28,979 nucleotides of DNA from Allopontixanthobacter sp034376665 (GTDB taxonomy: Bacteria; Pseudomonadota; Alphaproteobacteria; Sphingomonadales; Sphingomonadaceae), in contig NZ_JAXMJI010000047.1 in the NCBI RefSeq assembly GCF_034376665.1, forward strand, positions 1-28,979, written 5' to 3'. The first letter of the stretch is position 1, and the number at the start of each line of letters is the position of its first letter. Under the pieces are notes generated by a model. The model saw only the letters and a program-made list of their open reading frames with translations, was not told where the DNA came from and searched no databases. A program made the position numbers and the translations under genes. Shown here one piece after another: positions 1 to 6,694 of the stretch.

Positions 1-39
1 GAAGCGGGCGCAAGGCGCCTGTAATGGGCTGGAAGCCAT
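1..39 (-). CDS. Start of an unidentified phage gene, cut by the window edge
   Basis: An ATG at 39 is preceded by GGAG with a 7-nt spacer, a good ribosome binding site, and opens a frame of 13 codons (MASSPLQAPCARF) that runs off the left edge. It lies about 100 nt after the previous minus-strand phage gene and on the same strand. Too little is visible to assign a function. It would be the next tail-region gene of the prophage if real. Confidence 0.35.
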   Translation of the reverse strand, partial: MASSPLQAPCARF

Positions 40-139
40 AGCTCGTCTCCACAATAGACGGTTGTTGGTCAGGGCCGATCAGCTGTTAGCGCAGCAGATC
101 GGCCTGCATCCGGATCGCACAATCTGATTCCCGCGTCAA

Positions 140-367
140 TCAATCCGTTGCGCGGATCGCCTCGACCAGGGCGGCCCAGTGAACCGGAGCCAGCAACTCG
201 GTCTGATCATCGATTGGCAGTTTCAGGCCGATGGCATGGCCTGCCGCAAATCCCGCCGCCGCATCAAATTTACGGAAATAGCGAGACTTGTAACCCTTGC
301 CGCCGATTGCGGGCCAGCGAACGCGGATCCGCCTGAATGAACTGTGCGAGACTTCGATCGTATTCAT
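140..367 (-). CDS. Small phage protein of unknown function (75 aa)
   Basis: A 75-residue basic protein whose ATG overlaps the stop codon of the tape measure gene by one base (TGATG), so it is probably translated by coupling with it. It has several Arg and Lys near the N-terminus (FRRIRVRWP, then GKGYKSRYFRKF) and no membrane segment or signal peptide. Position directly after the tape measure gene suggests a minor tail or tail-tip associated protein, but I do not recognise the family. The tight overlap and shared strand are the main evidence that it is a real gene. Confidence 0.6.
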   Translation of the reverse strand: MNTIEVSHSSFRRIRVRWPAIGGKGYKSRYFRKFDAAAGFAAGHAIGLKLPIDDQTELLAPVHWAALVEAIRATD

Positions 368-2409
368 CAGCCGATGCTCCCGCCTGGCGTGACCGGCCGA
401 GCGGCATCACGGCGCGTCCGGCTCGATGCTGCATTCATCATCCCCGGCGCTGCTGCCTGGAATATTTGAACCGTCTGTCCGGCGCTCTTCTGCAGCCACT
501 CCGCTTCGAGACCGGGACCTAGGCGAATTGCCAGTTCGCCGCGCCCGCCGCTCATCATCGACTTAAGATTATCATTGCTGCCAACTTGCGAACCGCGGGG
601 AAGGTTCAGCAGTTCCGGCCCGCGTTCGCCGACAATCGCCATGCCGCCGGGGTGGAAGCTGGTGCCGTTCGCATAGCCGGGCACCTTGGCAAGGTTGGTC
701 TGGATGCTCTTGCCGAGCAAGCCGACACTGCCCAGCTGCGTGAACAGGCCCAGCGCCGCGCCAAGGATATCGAGGAACCCGCCGCCCTTGATCGAACTGG
801 TCAGCCGCTGCAGCGAGCCGATCGTGTCCTGTGCCATGTCGGCAAAGCTTTTCGCGATGCGGACGGTTTGTGCTTTCGTCTTGTCCGCGGCGAGGCCGAG
901 CGCCTTCTCGACCTTGGCTATACCCTTGGCAATCTGATCTGCGGTGACGAGCGGGCTATCGCCGCCCGCCAGCGCCCTGACCGGCAACGCGGCCCCGATG
1001 CCGCCATCGCTGCGCAGGGTCGCCAGCGCCCGCCGACGGGCTTCGTCCGCCGTTGAGCCGTCCAGCCCCCCGCCCGCAGCTCCGGCTTTCTCCGCCCGGT
1101 CGATGAGGTTTAGCATATCGCGATAACCGCGCATCTGTTCGGCTTCGGGGAACAGGTCTGCCAGCAGGCCGCGCACTTCCTGCGCCATCGCGCGAAACGC
1201 TTCCTTGGTCCCTGCCGTGGTGCGGTTCGCCACGTCCACCATCACACTGTCGAGCCTGCCCATCTGCTGGGCAATGTCGTCAACCATGTCGGGAATGTAG
1301 GACCGGCGAGTTACCTTGTCCCAGAGGTCGAAGAAGGCATTGCGGACCATCTCGACTTTTTCGGTGACGGTATTCCAAACCCCGTTGAGGCGATCGACAA
1401 TCCACGTCTTCACGCCCTGGTACATTTGCTGCGTCCAGTTTACAGTCGACCGAACCGCAGAGGCCATGATTTCAGGAATTCTGCCGACAGCCACGCCAAT
1501 CTGCTCAATTACCTGCTCAAAGAACTTCGGGACCGCGCGCCAGTTTTCGCGCGCTTGTGCCGCGCCTTCCGCGTTAAATCGGTCGAATTCGTCGACCCAT
1601 GTCTGCATTCTCGAGCTGGCATCGATCAGCGTTAGCTTCAGGTCGCCAACCGACTGTTCGTAGGTCAGCAGCGCGTCGGCATTTTCGAGCAATTTTTTAT
1701 TCTGCTGCGCCGTGATCTGAAAATTGAGCGCGGCCAGCTTGTCGGCCACTTCGTCGGCCTTCGCGATGTCGCTTTCTGACAGAATGATTCCCAGCTTGTG
1801 GGCCGCGCCGGTCAGTCGATCGACGCCAGCGGCACCTTCACCGAGCAACGCGGCCAGCTTCTGCCCGGACCGACCGAACAGATCGACCGTGATCGCTGCC
1901 CGTTCGGCATCGCTCCCGACCTTTTTGAGACCTTCGGCGATCAGCGGCATGGCCTCGCCAGCGCCGATAACTTCGCCCTTGCTGTTGCGTACTGCGATAC
2001 CCAGCTTTTCGAGCGCCTTGAGCGGTTCCTTCACGCCCTGGGCGGCATCGCCCAGACGCCTGGTCAACTGCGCGAGCGCATCATCCACCTGTGTTTGCTC
2101 GATATTTACTTGTGTTGCTGCAAATCTGAATTCCTGCAGCGCAGTCGTGGTGACGCCCAGCGCTTTTGCTTCTTCGCCCAGATTTCCGGCCGCATCGATC
2201 GCCGCGCGGCTCATGTCCTTGATCTTGTTCGCCACTGCCAGCAGGGCCATGCCGCCCAGGGCTGCGCCAACTTGCTGCACCGCCTTGCGCGCGCTCGCCA
2301 TGTTCCGCTGCATCGCGGTCGTTTCCTTGTTCGCGCGGCGAACACCGTTCTGATATTCTGCGGTGTCGAGACCCAACTTAACCAGCAGACCTGCAAGCAA
2401 CGTAGCCAT
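367..2409 (-). CDS. Phage tail tape measure protein
   Basis: A 680-residue protein with the layout of tape measure proteins, which set tail length in siphophages and help DNA entry. The N-terminus (LLVKLGLDTAEYQNGVRRA) is the typical start of the family, followed by a long Ala-rich helical region. A hydrophobic Gly-rich segment lies at about residues 542-576. The characteristic C-terminal block with GMAIVGERGPELLNLPRGSQV lies near 588-609. The ATG has a strong site, AGGAG with 6 nt spacing. It is short for a tape measure, implying a short tail or internal loss. Its usual upstream neighbours, the tail chaperones and major tail protein, are missing: only 63 nt separate it from the gp10-like gene. 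Confidence 0.93.
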   Translation of the reverse strand: MATLLAGLLVKLGLDTAEYQNGVRRANKETTAMQRNMASARKAVQQVGAALGGMALLAVANKIKDMSRAAIDAAGNLGEEAKALGVTTTALQEFRFAATQVNIEQTQVDDALAQLTRRLGDAAQGVKEPLKALEKLGIAVRNSKGEVIGAGEAMPLIAEGLKKVGSDAERAAITVDLFGRSGQKLAALLGEGAAGVDRLTGAAHKLGIILSESDIAKADEVADKLAALNFQITAQQNKKLLENADALLTYEQSVGDLKLTLIDASSRMQTWVDEFDRFNAEGAAQARENWRAVPKFFEQVIEQIGVAVGRIPEIMASAVRSTVNWTQQMYQGVKTWIVDRLNGVWNTVTEKVEMVRNAFFDLWDKVTRRSYIPDMVDDIAQQMGRLDSVMVDVANRTTAGTKEAFRAMAQEVRGLLADLFPEAEQMRGYRDMLNLIDRAEKAGAAGGGLDGSTADEARRRALATLRSDGGIGAALPVRALAGGDSPLVTADQIAKGIAKVEKALGLAADKTKAQTVRIAKSFADMAQDTIGSLQRLTSSIKGGGFLDILGAALGLFTQLGSVGLLGKSIQTNLAKVPGYANGTSFHPGGMAIVGERGPELLNLPRGSQVGSNDNLKSMMSGGRGELAIRLGPGLEAEWLQKSAGQTVQIFQAAAPGMMNAASSRTRRDAARPVTPGGSIG

Positions 2410-2472
2410 GTCATTCTCCTAATATCGGCAGTGCGGTTCAGATCCTCGCGCCGGACGGGCGGATCATCCCGC

Positions 2473-2955
2473 TCATTTCAATTTCTTCGCCAGGCGCTGC
2501 AGGGTACGATCGAGCGCAGCCTTGAGTTCTTTGCCAATGCGATCTGGGGTGCTGCCTTTCTCGCTGTCCCAGGCGGGAAGCATGAATGGGTTTGCCGCCA
2601 TTTTCGGCGTTCCGAATTCCTGAATTACCGCCACGCCGACAACGCCGGGATCCCGGTACTGTCCACCCGACTGCTTGCCGACCATCGCGGGCGGCTGCAC
2701 ATTCATGTCGATGCCGACGCTCAGCCAGACCTGCTGCCCGTCGCTGCCCTTGCGCCGGCGCGTGGCGCCCGCCTTGATCGCATCGCGAAGGTTGCCCTGG
2801 TCCTGCGGGACCATCGACTTGGCCTTGTCCACGATCGGGCGCGCCGCTTTCCGAAGCGCCGCCTGCCCCACCCGGCGCGCTGACAGCTCCGTTTCCAGTT
2901 GCTTCAGCTTCGCCTCGAGCTCTTTGCCGCCGATGAATTCAAGGCTGCCAGTCAT
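2473..2955 (-). CDS. HK97 gp10-like phage protein (head-tail or tail completion)
   Basis: A 160-residue protein of the HK97 gp10-like family, a tail-completion or head-tail joining component in siphophages. The N-terminal half has the usual GGKELEAKLKQLE helix followed by an Ala/Arg-rich helix ending in VDKAKSMVPQDQGNLRDAI. That string is close to the family signature in which a segment like A..lvP.dtG.Lr.sI follows the first helix. The C-terminal part contains the expected beta-rich region and a short helix (NPFMLPAWDSEK). The start ATG at 2955 has GGGAG with 6 nt spacing. It follows the capsid gene after two hairpins (2985-3056), so connector genes normally found between them are missing. 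Confidence 0.85.
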   Translation of the reverse strand: MTGSLEFIGGKELEAKLKQLETELSARRVGQAALRKAARPIVDKAKSMVPQDQGNLRDAIKAGATRRRKGSDGQQVWLSVGIDMNVQPPAMVGKQSGGQYRDPGVVGVAVIQEFGTPKMAANPFMLPAWDSEKGSTPDRIGKELKAALDRTLQRLAKKLK

Positions 2956-2984
2956 GCCAAACTCCCATTCTAGGACAAGGTTGA

Positions 2985-3056
2985 CCGCCGACGGTAGGAA
3001 ATGGACCGTCGGCGGCCTTGACCCGACTTACTCAAGGCCGGGCACCTATCGGGTCA
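2985..3056 (-). other. Two hairpins between capsid and gp10-like genes
   Basis: A perfect 11-bp stem (CCGCCGACGGT at 2985-2995 with its complement at 3005-3015, 9-nt loop) is followed by a 7-bp inverted repeat (GACCCGA at 3021-3027 and TCGGGTC at 3050-3056) that overlaps the end of the capsid gene. Neither is followed by a T-run on the transcribed minus strand, so they look more like mRNA-stability or partial Rho-dependent elements than intrinsic terminators. Confidence 0.5.
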
Positions 3057-4358
3057 GGCGACGTTGCCGAAGTCGCCGTAGCTGAGCGCGAGAGGCTGCT
3101 TGATCGCCAGCCCCAGGCGGCTTTCGCAGCGGATCGTCACCATGTTCTTGACGAAATTGTCACCATCCTCGGTGGACAGCGCCACGGTCGGAGCCTGCCG
3201 GTCGTACAGCGTCGCGGCCCGCATGAAGTCCCCCACGAGGAACTTGTCGACCGTCATTGCCGTAGTCGGCACCACGGGCAGCCCGAACAGGCTGGGCGGC
3301 ACCGGCGCTTGCGGATCCCCGAGAATGTATTTGCCATCCGCATCTTTGAGCATCCGCATCCGCATCCAGTCGGTAGGATGGATCACAATGCCGTTTGCCA
3401 GGAACTCGGCGAGACCGACCTGCAGGATTGCCAGCCCAATCTTGTCGATCATGTTCTCGCCGGCCGGAGCGAACTCCGCAGCGTAAGCCGTGCTGTTGGT
3501 GATCAGCCCGTTGAGGTTGACCCCCACTCCGCTCCCATTGAGCAGCTGCACATCCTCGGCCAGGGCGAGGCCGTAGCGCAGTTCCCCATCGATGATGCTG
3601 GACAGCTGCGGCGCATCGTCCAGCACCTGGACGCTCGCCTTAGTCCAATGCGCGATCGTGCGCATCGGCAGGTTTGCCAATTCCCAGGTATAATCCGATT
3701 CCGGCTTGAGCGCCGCCTCGGCCACCGGCGCGGCGTTATTGGTGCGGGCCGTTTGATCAACGTATTCGACCGAACCGGAGTTCGTGTTGATCCCGTTGAG
3801 CAAATCTCGAATGCGCGGCAGACGCCCGGGAAGGGCGTTAACCGTCGGATCACGCATCGCTTCTGCCATTGCGCCTGCGCTGGCAGTTCCCGAGGTGATC
3901 GACTTGACTTCGATCCGAGCGCGGGCGGGCTGGCTGGTTTTGATCGCCGACATGGCCTTGACCTCGTCGCTGTCCGCAACCTGCTGGCCCCAGCTGGGCT
4001 CAGCACGGCCGCCACTGCCACCACGTGCGGCCTTTTGTTCCACGTCCTCCAGACGGCATTTCAAAGAATTGAAGACATCCGCCGTTTCCTTTGCCAGCTC
4101 GGCGGCAGTTTTTGTGTGCGTGCTAGCAGTGTGACCCGGCCCGCGAAGGAACCGGCCAGAGCGCCGCTCTGCCGCGCTCATGATCATCCGCCCGCCACCG
4201 GCAGCGGCAAAGGTGGACAGGCCGGTCGCGGCCAGCATCATGCTGCCGCCATCCCCAGCGAAGGCCGGACTTGCACCAACGGCCAGAAATAGCGCGGCGG
4301 TCAGGGCAAGCGCCAACATAACCACGCAAACGGAGTAGGTTTTCATTGCGAATTTCAT
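3054..4358 (-). CDS. HK97-family major capsid protein with an N-terminal signal-peptide-like extension
   Basis: From about residue 150 onward this is a typical HK97-fold major capsid protein: RIRDLLNGI, VEYVDQTARTNNAAPVAE, KPESDYTWEL, MRTIAHWTKASVQVLDDAP, DGELRYGLALAEDVQLLNG and the C-terminal RCESRLGLAIKQPLAL block. Residues 85-110 resemble the helical delta/scaffold segment. Residues 1-34 are unusual: a basic start, an 18-residue hydrophobic core and SPAFA before GDGG look like a Sec signal peptide, followed by a second Ala/Gly-rich stretch. The start at 4358 is well supported by GAGGTGA with 6 nt spacing, so the extension is probably translated. The 434-aa length is near the family norm once the extension is removed. 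No prohead protease gene is adjacent. The capsid call is firm; the meaning of the extension is unknown. Confidence 0.92.
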   Translation of the reverse strand: MKFAMKTYSVCVVMLALALTAALFLAVGASPAFAGDGGSMMLAATGLSTFAAAGGGRMIMSAAERRSGRFLRGPGHTASTHTKTAAELAKETADVFNSLKCRLEDVEQKAARGGSGGRAEPSWGQQVADSDEVKAMSAIKTSQPARARIEVKSITSGTASAGAMAEAMRDPTVNALPGRLPRIRDLLNGINTNSGSVEYVDQTARTNNAAPVAEAALKPESDYTWELANLPMRTIAHWTKASVQVLDDAPQLSSIIDGELRYGLALAEDVQLLNGSGVGVNLNGLITNSTAYAAEFAPAGENMIDKIGLAILQVGLAEFLANGIVIHPTDWMRMRMLKDADGKYILGDPQAPVPPSLFGLPVVPTTAMTVDKFLVGDFMRAATLYDRQAPTVALSTEDGDNFVKNMVTIRCESRLGLAIKQPLALSYGDFGNVA

Positions 4359-4659
4359 AACTCTTCACCTCAAGACGGTGTTGAAAACGGATCGCAAAGG
4401 TTGGGAGCAAGGGCTGCAACTATCTGCGATCGGGACAAAGGAACGGGCGCGCATTGCGCCGCTCAAAATTCAAAAGCGCTCCGCGATGGAGAGCCTGCTG
4501 AAATCCTCAAACCGCTCTGAATATCTCCAGATCGGAACAAGGTTTGTCACTGATCGCCCCGGCCTCACGCCGGTAAGTTTGCAGCGGCACCACAAGCCTC
4601 ACGCTTGTCGATGCCGGATCGTTCTGCTTCCGTTCGCGAAATAGCGCAATACCCTAAAT
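4359..4659. other. Non-coding leader upstream of the capsid gene
   Basis: About 300 nt without a convincing gene on either strand. It holds a 6-bp inverted repeat (ACAAGC at 4592-4597, GCTTGT at 4603-4608) close to the end of the 82-aa gene, and the strong ribosome binding site of the capsid gene at its other end. The portal and protease genes would normally occupy this position, so it may be the scar of a deletion. Confidence 0.4.
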
Positions 4660-4908
4660 TCATTTTCCACCATTTGCGGCCCGACGCGCTGCCTCGATGA
4701 ATTCCGGCCCGGTGCGATCGACCAGGTCAGCCTGCGCTCGCAGAAACGCCGACGTTGGCCCTACGCCATCCGCCAGCATCATCGATTCCGCCGCTGCCGA
4801 TATCACCGCCACCGATACCGAGCGCCTTGCCACCCCAGAAATCAGCATCGATCCAATCCATTCACGTGCCTTCGCCGCAACTTCGCGTGTTTCCTGTAGA
4901 TCACTCAT
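4660..4908 (-). CDS. Small phage-region protein of unknown function (82 aa)
   Basis: An 82-residue protein, mostly predicted helical (REVAAKAREWIGSMLISG, then an Ala/Val-rich stretch, then GPEFIEAARRAANGG). Its ATG lies inside the end of the upstream HTH gene with an 8-bp overlap (ATGAGTGA), so translation is probably coupled. There is no signal peptide and no motif I recognise. The coupling to a terminase-small-like gene suggests a phage packaging or morphogenesis accessory, but that is inference from position only. Confidence 0.6.
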   Translation of the reverse strand: MSDLQETREVAAKAREWIGSMLISGVARRSVSVAVISAAAESMMLADGVGPTSAFLRAQADLVDRTGPEFIEAARRAANGGK

Positions 4909-5311
4909 TTTCCGTTCCTTCGCTGTTTGCCTGGACGCGCCGGCGCCAGACCTCGGATTTCGATTGCAATTCGGCGGGATAATTCAGCCGCAGTGTCGGA
5001 CCCGTGATCCGAAGCGCCGCCGCTATGGCCGGTTGCGCCATTCCCTCGCCGTGCAACTGCGCGACCAAGGCGCGGCTCTCGACCGTCGGCAAATGTCGCG
5101 GACGTCCGGATTTTCCGAGGCGGGGCTGAATGGGATGCCCGAGCAAGTCGAGCTGCAATTTAATCGAAGTTTTGGCGGCGTAATCTGCGGTAGCAGGATC
5201 GCCTTGCGCGCCCCCTCCTGTTTGCCCAGGCATCGCCACGGAAGCCTTGTCGGCTGCTGAGATATCATCGACGCTGCCCGCGTCGGTGCCGGTGCTCCTG
5301 CCCGCGCTCAC
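4901..5311 (-). CDS. Phage HTH protein resembling a terminase-small-subunit-type DNA-binding protein
   Basis: A 136-residue protein starting with GTG at 5311. Residues 1-68 are low-complexity and poorly structured. Residues about 69-118 (GRPRHLPTVESRALVAQLHGEG, then AIAAALRITGPTLRLNYPAEL) match the pattern of a small prophage HTH family. That family reads GRP..PT...R..V..L...G..Q..IA..L.I...TLR..Y..EL and commonly sits just before the terminase large subunit. The likely role is DNA recognition, possibly at packaging sites. Here no terminase large subunit follows; the next gene is the overlapping 82-aa protein. The start has AAAGG about 8 nt upstream. Family assignment is by remembered pattern and is moderate. 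Confidence 0.6.
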   Translation of the reverse strand: MSAGRSTGTDAGSVDDISAADKASVAMPGQTGGGAQGDPATADYAAKTSIKLQLDLLGHPIQPRLGKSGRPRHLPTVESRALVAQLHGEGMAQPAIAAALRITGPTLRLNYPAELQSKSEVWRRRVQANSEGTENE

Positions 5312-5893
5312 AGACCAGACCTTTCCTGAAAACTCACTCGGTCGCTAAAAAATCTCTGAATGAGAGGGACAGTGGTCTGGGGGCAAACCGGTTCACAGAC
5401 TTTCGACCACCCCCCAACACGCAGCCCCTGCCACACCGCCCGGCGCAAGTCAGACTGGCCCGGGGGCAGCGCTGCGACGGAAGCGGGATCGGTCAGGCAA
5501 GCCGCGACGTGTTGTTGGAGCAGATTGCCGCGCTGGCAGAACCCAAATGCTCCACGTTCAACCTTTCGCTCCATTGCGAAACTTGAGCAAAAGCAAGCTA
5601 ACTCAATTACTTGCCCTACTTCTTCTTCAATTAAATGGATTAAATGGATGAATGGAGTTGTAAAACGCACCGCTAATGCGCGCCCGCGCCCGCACACACG
5701 AGGGGCCGCAATCGCGGCTCCAATTCTCCACACGCGCAGAAATCCGCCGAAAACCGGCTCCATTTGGCAAATTCGTTTGATCCAAACCGCCCCAAATGGA
5801 GGCAAACCGCTCCAAATCATGGCAAAAAGCAGTGCCAGCGAGCAGTGGGAAGCGCGGGCGCGACCGACTGGTTTGGTGTCGATCGGCAAGCCA
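5312..5893. promoter_or_regulatory. Repeat-rich intergenic region of the prophage
   Basis: Nearly 600 nt with no convincing gene; open frames on both strands have no recognisable protein character. It contains tandem copies of ATTAAATGG (5630-5638 and 5639-5647, with a partial third to 5655) in an AT-rich patch. A 10-bp inverted repeat CTCCATTTGG (5758-5767) faces CCAAATGGAG (5792-5801), and two 15-bp direct repeats that differ by one base lie at 5783-5797 and 5803-5817. The arrangement suits a phage regulator or replication-protein binding region, but no function can be read from sequence alone. Confidence 0.4.
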
Positions 5894-6274
5894 TCACAGC
5901 AGCGGGCCCTTCTGCTCGCCGACCAATGTTAGGTCAAGCCACCAATGGCCGTTGCTGACCACCTGCCGAAAGCCGCGCGCCGTCATCGCTCGGTAGAATC
6001 CTACTAGCGACAGCTTTTCCGCCCCATGCTGCGCGCACCAGGCGCAATATGTACGGTACAGCGGCATCGCTCGACACCGGGCACCGGAGGCGGGCCGGGT
6101 TGCCTTTGCAAGGAATGGGCCAACCGTATCTAGGTCAGGCTCTTTCATCCGAAAGGAGCGGCTAATCTTCTCCATCGCGGGGATGGGGTCAGTGGATCTT
6201 CGTCCGAGGCGGAGGATAAGCGCCATCTCGCCATCGATCGAGACTAGCTCGAACGCTGCTAAGTCAAGTTTCAT
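5894..6274 (-). CDS. Small protein with a domain like the C-terminus of phage/plasmid primases
   Basis: A 126-residue protein. Residues about 64-117 (MPLYRTYCAWCAQHGAEKLS, then FYRAMTARGF and a basic/aromatic tail) follow the pattern of the winged-helix domain at the C-terminus of P4/D5-type phage and plasmid primases (YxxYxxWCxxxGxxxLS...F...L..RGF). No primase or helicase part is present, so this is either a stand-alone DNA-binding protein or a piece of a former primase. Start choice: AGGAG at 6285-6281 fits the ATG at 6274 (6 nt) better than the GTG at 6277 (3 nt). Its start lies inside the end of the upstream ORF, so the two may be coupled. Confidence 0.6.
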   Translation of the reverse strand: MKLDLAAFELVSIDGEMALILRLGRRSTDPIPAMEKISRSFRMKEPDLDTVGPFLAKATRPASGARCRAMPLYRTYCAWCAQHGAEKLSLVGFYRAMTARGFRQVVSNGHWWLDLTLVGEQKGPLL

Positions 6275-6641
6275 CACGAACTCCTGGGCAAAGTAGACTG
6301 CAAAGGGAGGGATGCGTCAGGCCGCAACGGACCAAGCTGAGTAACTTATCGTCACCGGAGCCCAACGAATTCCGCGCCACCCGGCCCCCGGGTTTGGTAG
6401 GCAGCGCGCTTGGTCCAATTGGATCTGCGAGAAGTTTCTCTATTTTTGCCTTCATAACCGGCGTGCCGCGCAACATTTCTCGCGGCAGTTTCACCGGCTT
6501 TTTTGGTTCGCCATCATGGGCCAGACGCCGCAGGTTCTCGTGGCCCCACAAGGGTGGGTTCGCCAACCTAGGTCTTTGATCTACAACGGAAAGGGTATTC
6601 CAGCCCTGTCCACCACTTGCCTCCAAGCCGTTGAAAGACAA
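6264..6641 (-). CDS. Possible small ORF running through the att site
   Basis: A 125-codon frame whose last 11 bases contain the start of the next gene (ATG at 6274), the kind of overlap seen for real coupled genes. The middle (RRLAHDGEPKKPVKLPREML, then MKAKIEKLLADPIGPSALP) has protein-like composition. The 5' part passes through the att repeat at 6599-6624, so the N-terminus may be a product of integration, or translation may start further in, for example at a TTG near 6563 or at the internal Met codons. I do not recognise a family. This could still be a chance frame. Confidence 0.35.
   Translation of the reverse strand: MSFNGLEASGGQGWNTLSVVDQRPRLANPPLWGHENLRRLAHDGEPKKPVKLPREMLRGTPVMKAKIEKLLADPIGPSALPTKPGGRVARNSLGSGDDKLLSLVRCGLTHPSLCSLLCPGVRDET
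6599..6624 (+). repeat. att site, left copy (tRNA 3'-end sequence)
   Basis: A 26-bp stretch beginning TCCAGCCCTGTCCACCA is repeated exactly at 13413-13438; flanking bases differ. The first part reads like the 3' end of a tRNA gene: T-stem strand CCAGC, acceptor strand, discriminator A and CCA. No tRNA body precedes it, so the intact gene must be elsewhere, probably left of the window. It lies about 70 bp upstream of the integrase gene. Confidence 0.85.
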
Positions 6642-6680
6642 GGAAACCGCGGAAAATCAGTGGCTTTGTCCTGATCGGGT

Positions 6681-6694
6681 GCTACAATCGTAGC
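6681..6694 (+). promoter_or_regulatory. Palindrome over a putative -10 of the integrase gene
   Basis: GCTAC-AATC-GTAGC is a 5-bp inverted repeat ending directly before the integrase ATG. It contains TACAAT, a good -10 match whose expected transcription start falls at or next to the ATG, so the mRNA may be leaderless. This agrees with the lack of a ribosome binding site. No clear -35 is visible. Repressor or integrase binding here would block transcription; that is inference. Confidence 0.35.

Larger units (their letters stand above)
1..6598 (-). mobile_element. Depleted prophage (integrated tandemly with the next island)
   Basis: All recognisable genes here are phage-like and run on the minus strand: HTH/terminase-small-like protein, major capsid protein, gp10-like protein, tape measure protein and small partner genes. 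The usual large terminase, portal and prohead protease between the HTH gene and the capsid gene are absent, as are the connectors and major tail protein between capsid and tape measure. The element continues beyond the left edge. Its right boundary is inferred from the att repeat at 6599-6624. That it is a remnant rather than a functional satellite is an inference from the missing genes. Confidence 0.75.

Noticed and set aside
1798..2883. 361-aa plus-strand frame opposite tape measure and gp10-like genes
   Set aside because: Crosses two well-supported minus-strand genes and their intergenic gap; composition is that of a shadow.
3018..4292. 424-aa open frame on the plus strand opposite the capsid gene
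   Set aside because: Antisense shadow in GC-rich DNA: His/Arg-rich composition, no family character, no ribosome binding site.
5631..5643. Possible CtrA site (two TTAA motifs)
   Set aside because: The spacing is 5 nt instead of the 7 nt of the CtrA consensus.
5360..5932. 190-aa plus-strand and 193-aa minus-strand frames in the prophage control region
   Set aside because: Mutually antisense, low-quality sequence with no recognisable domain; the region is better described as repeat-rich and non-coding.
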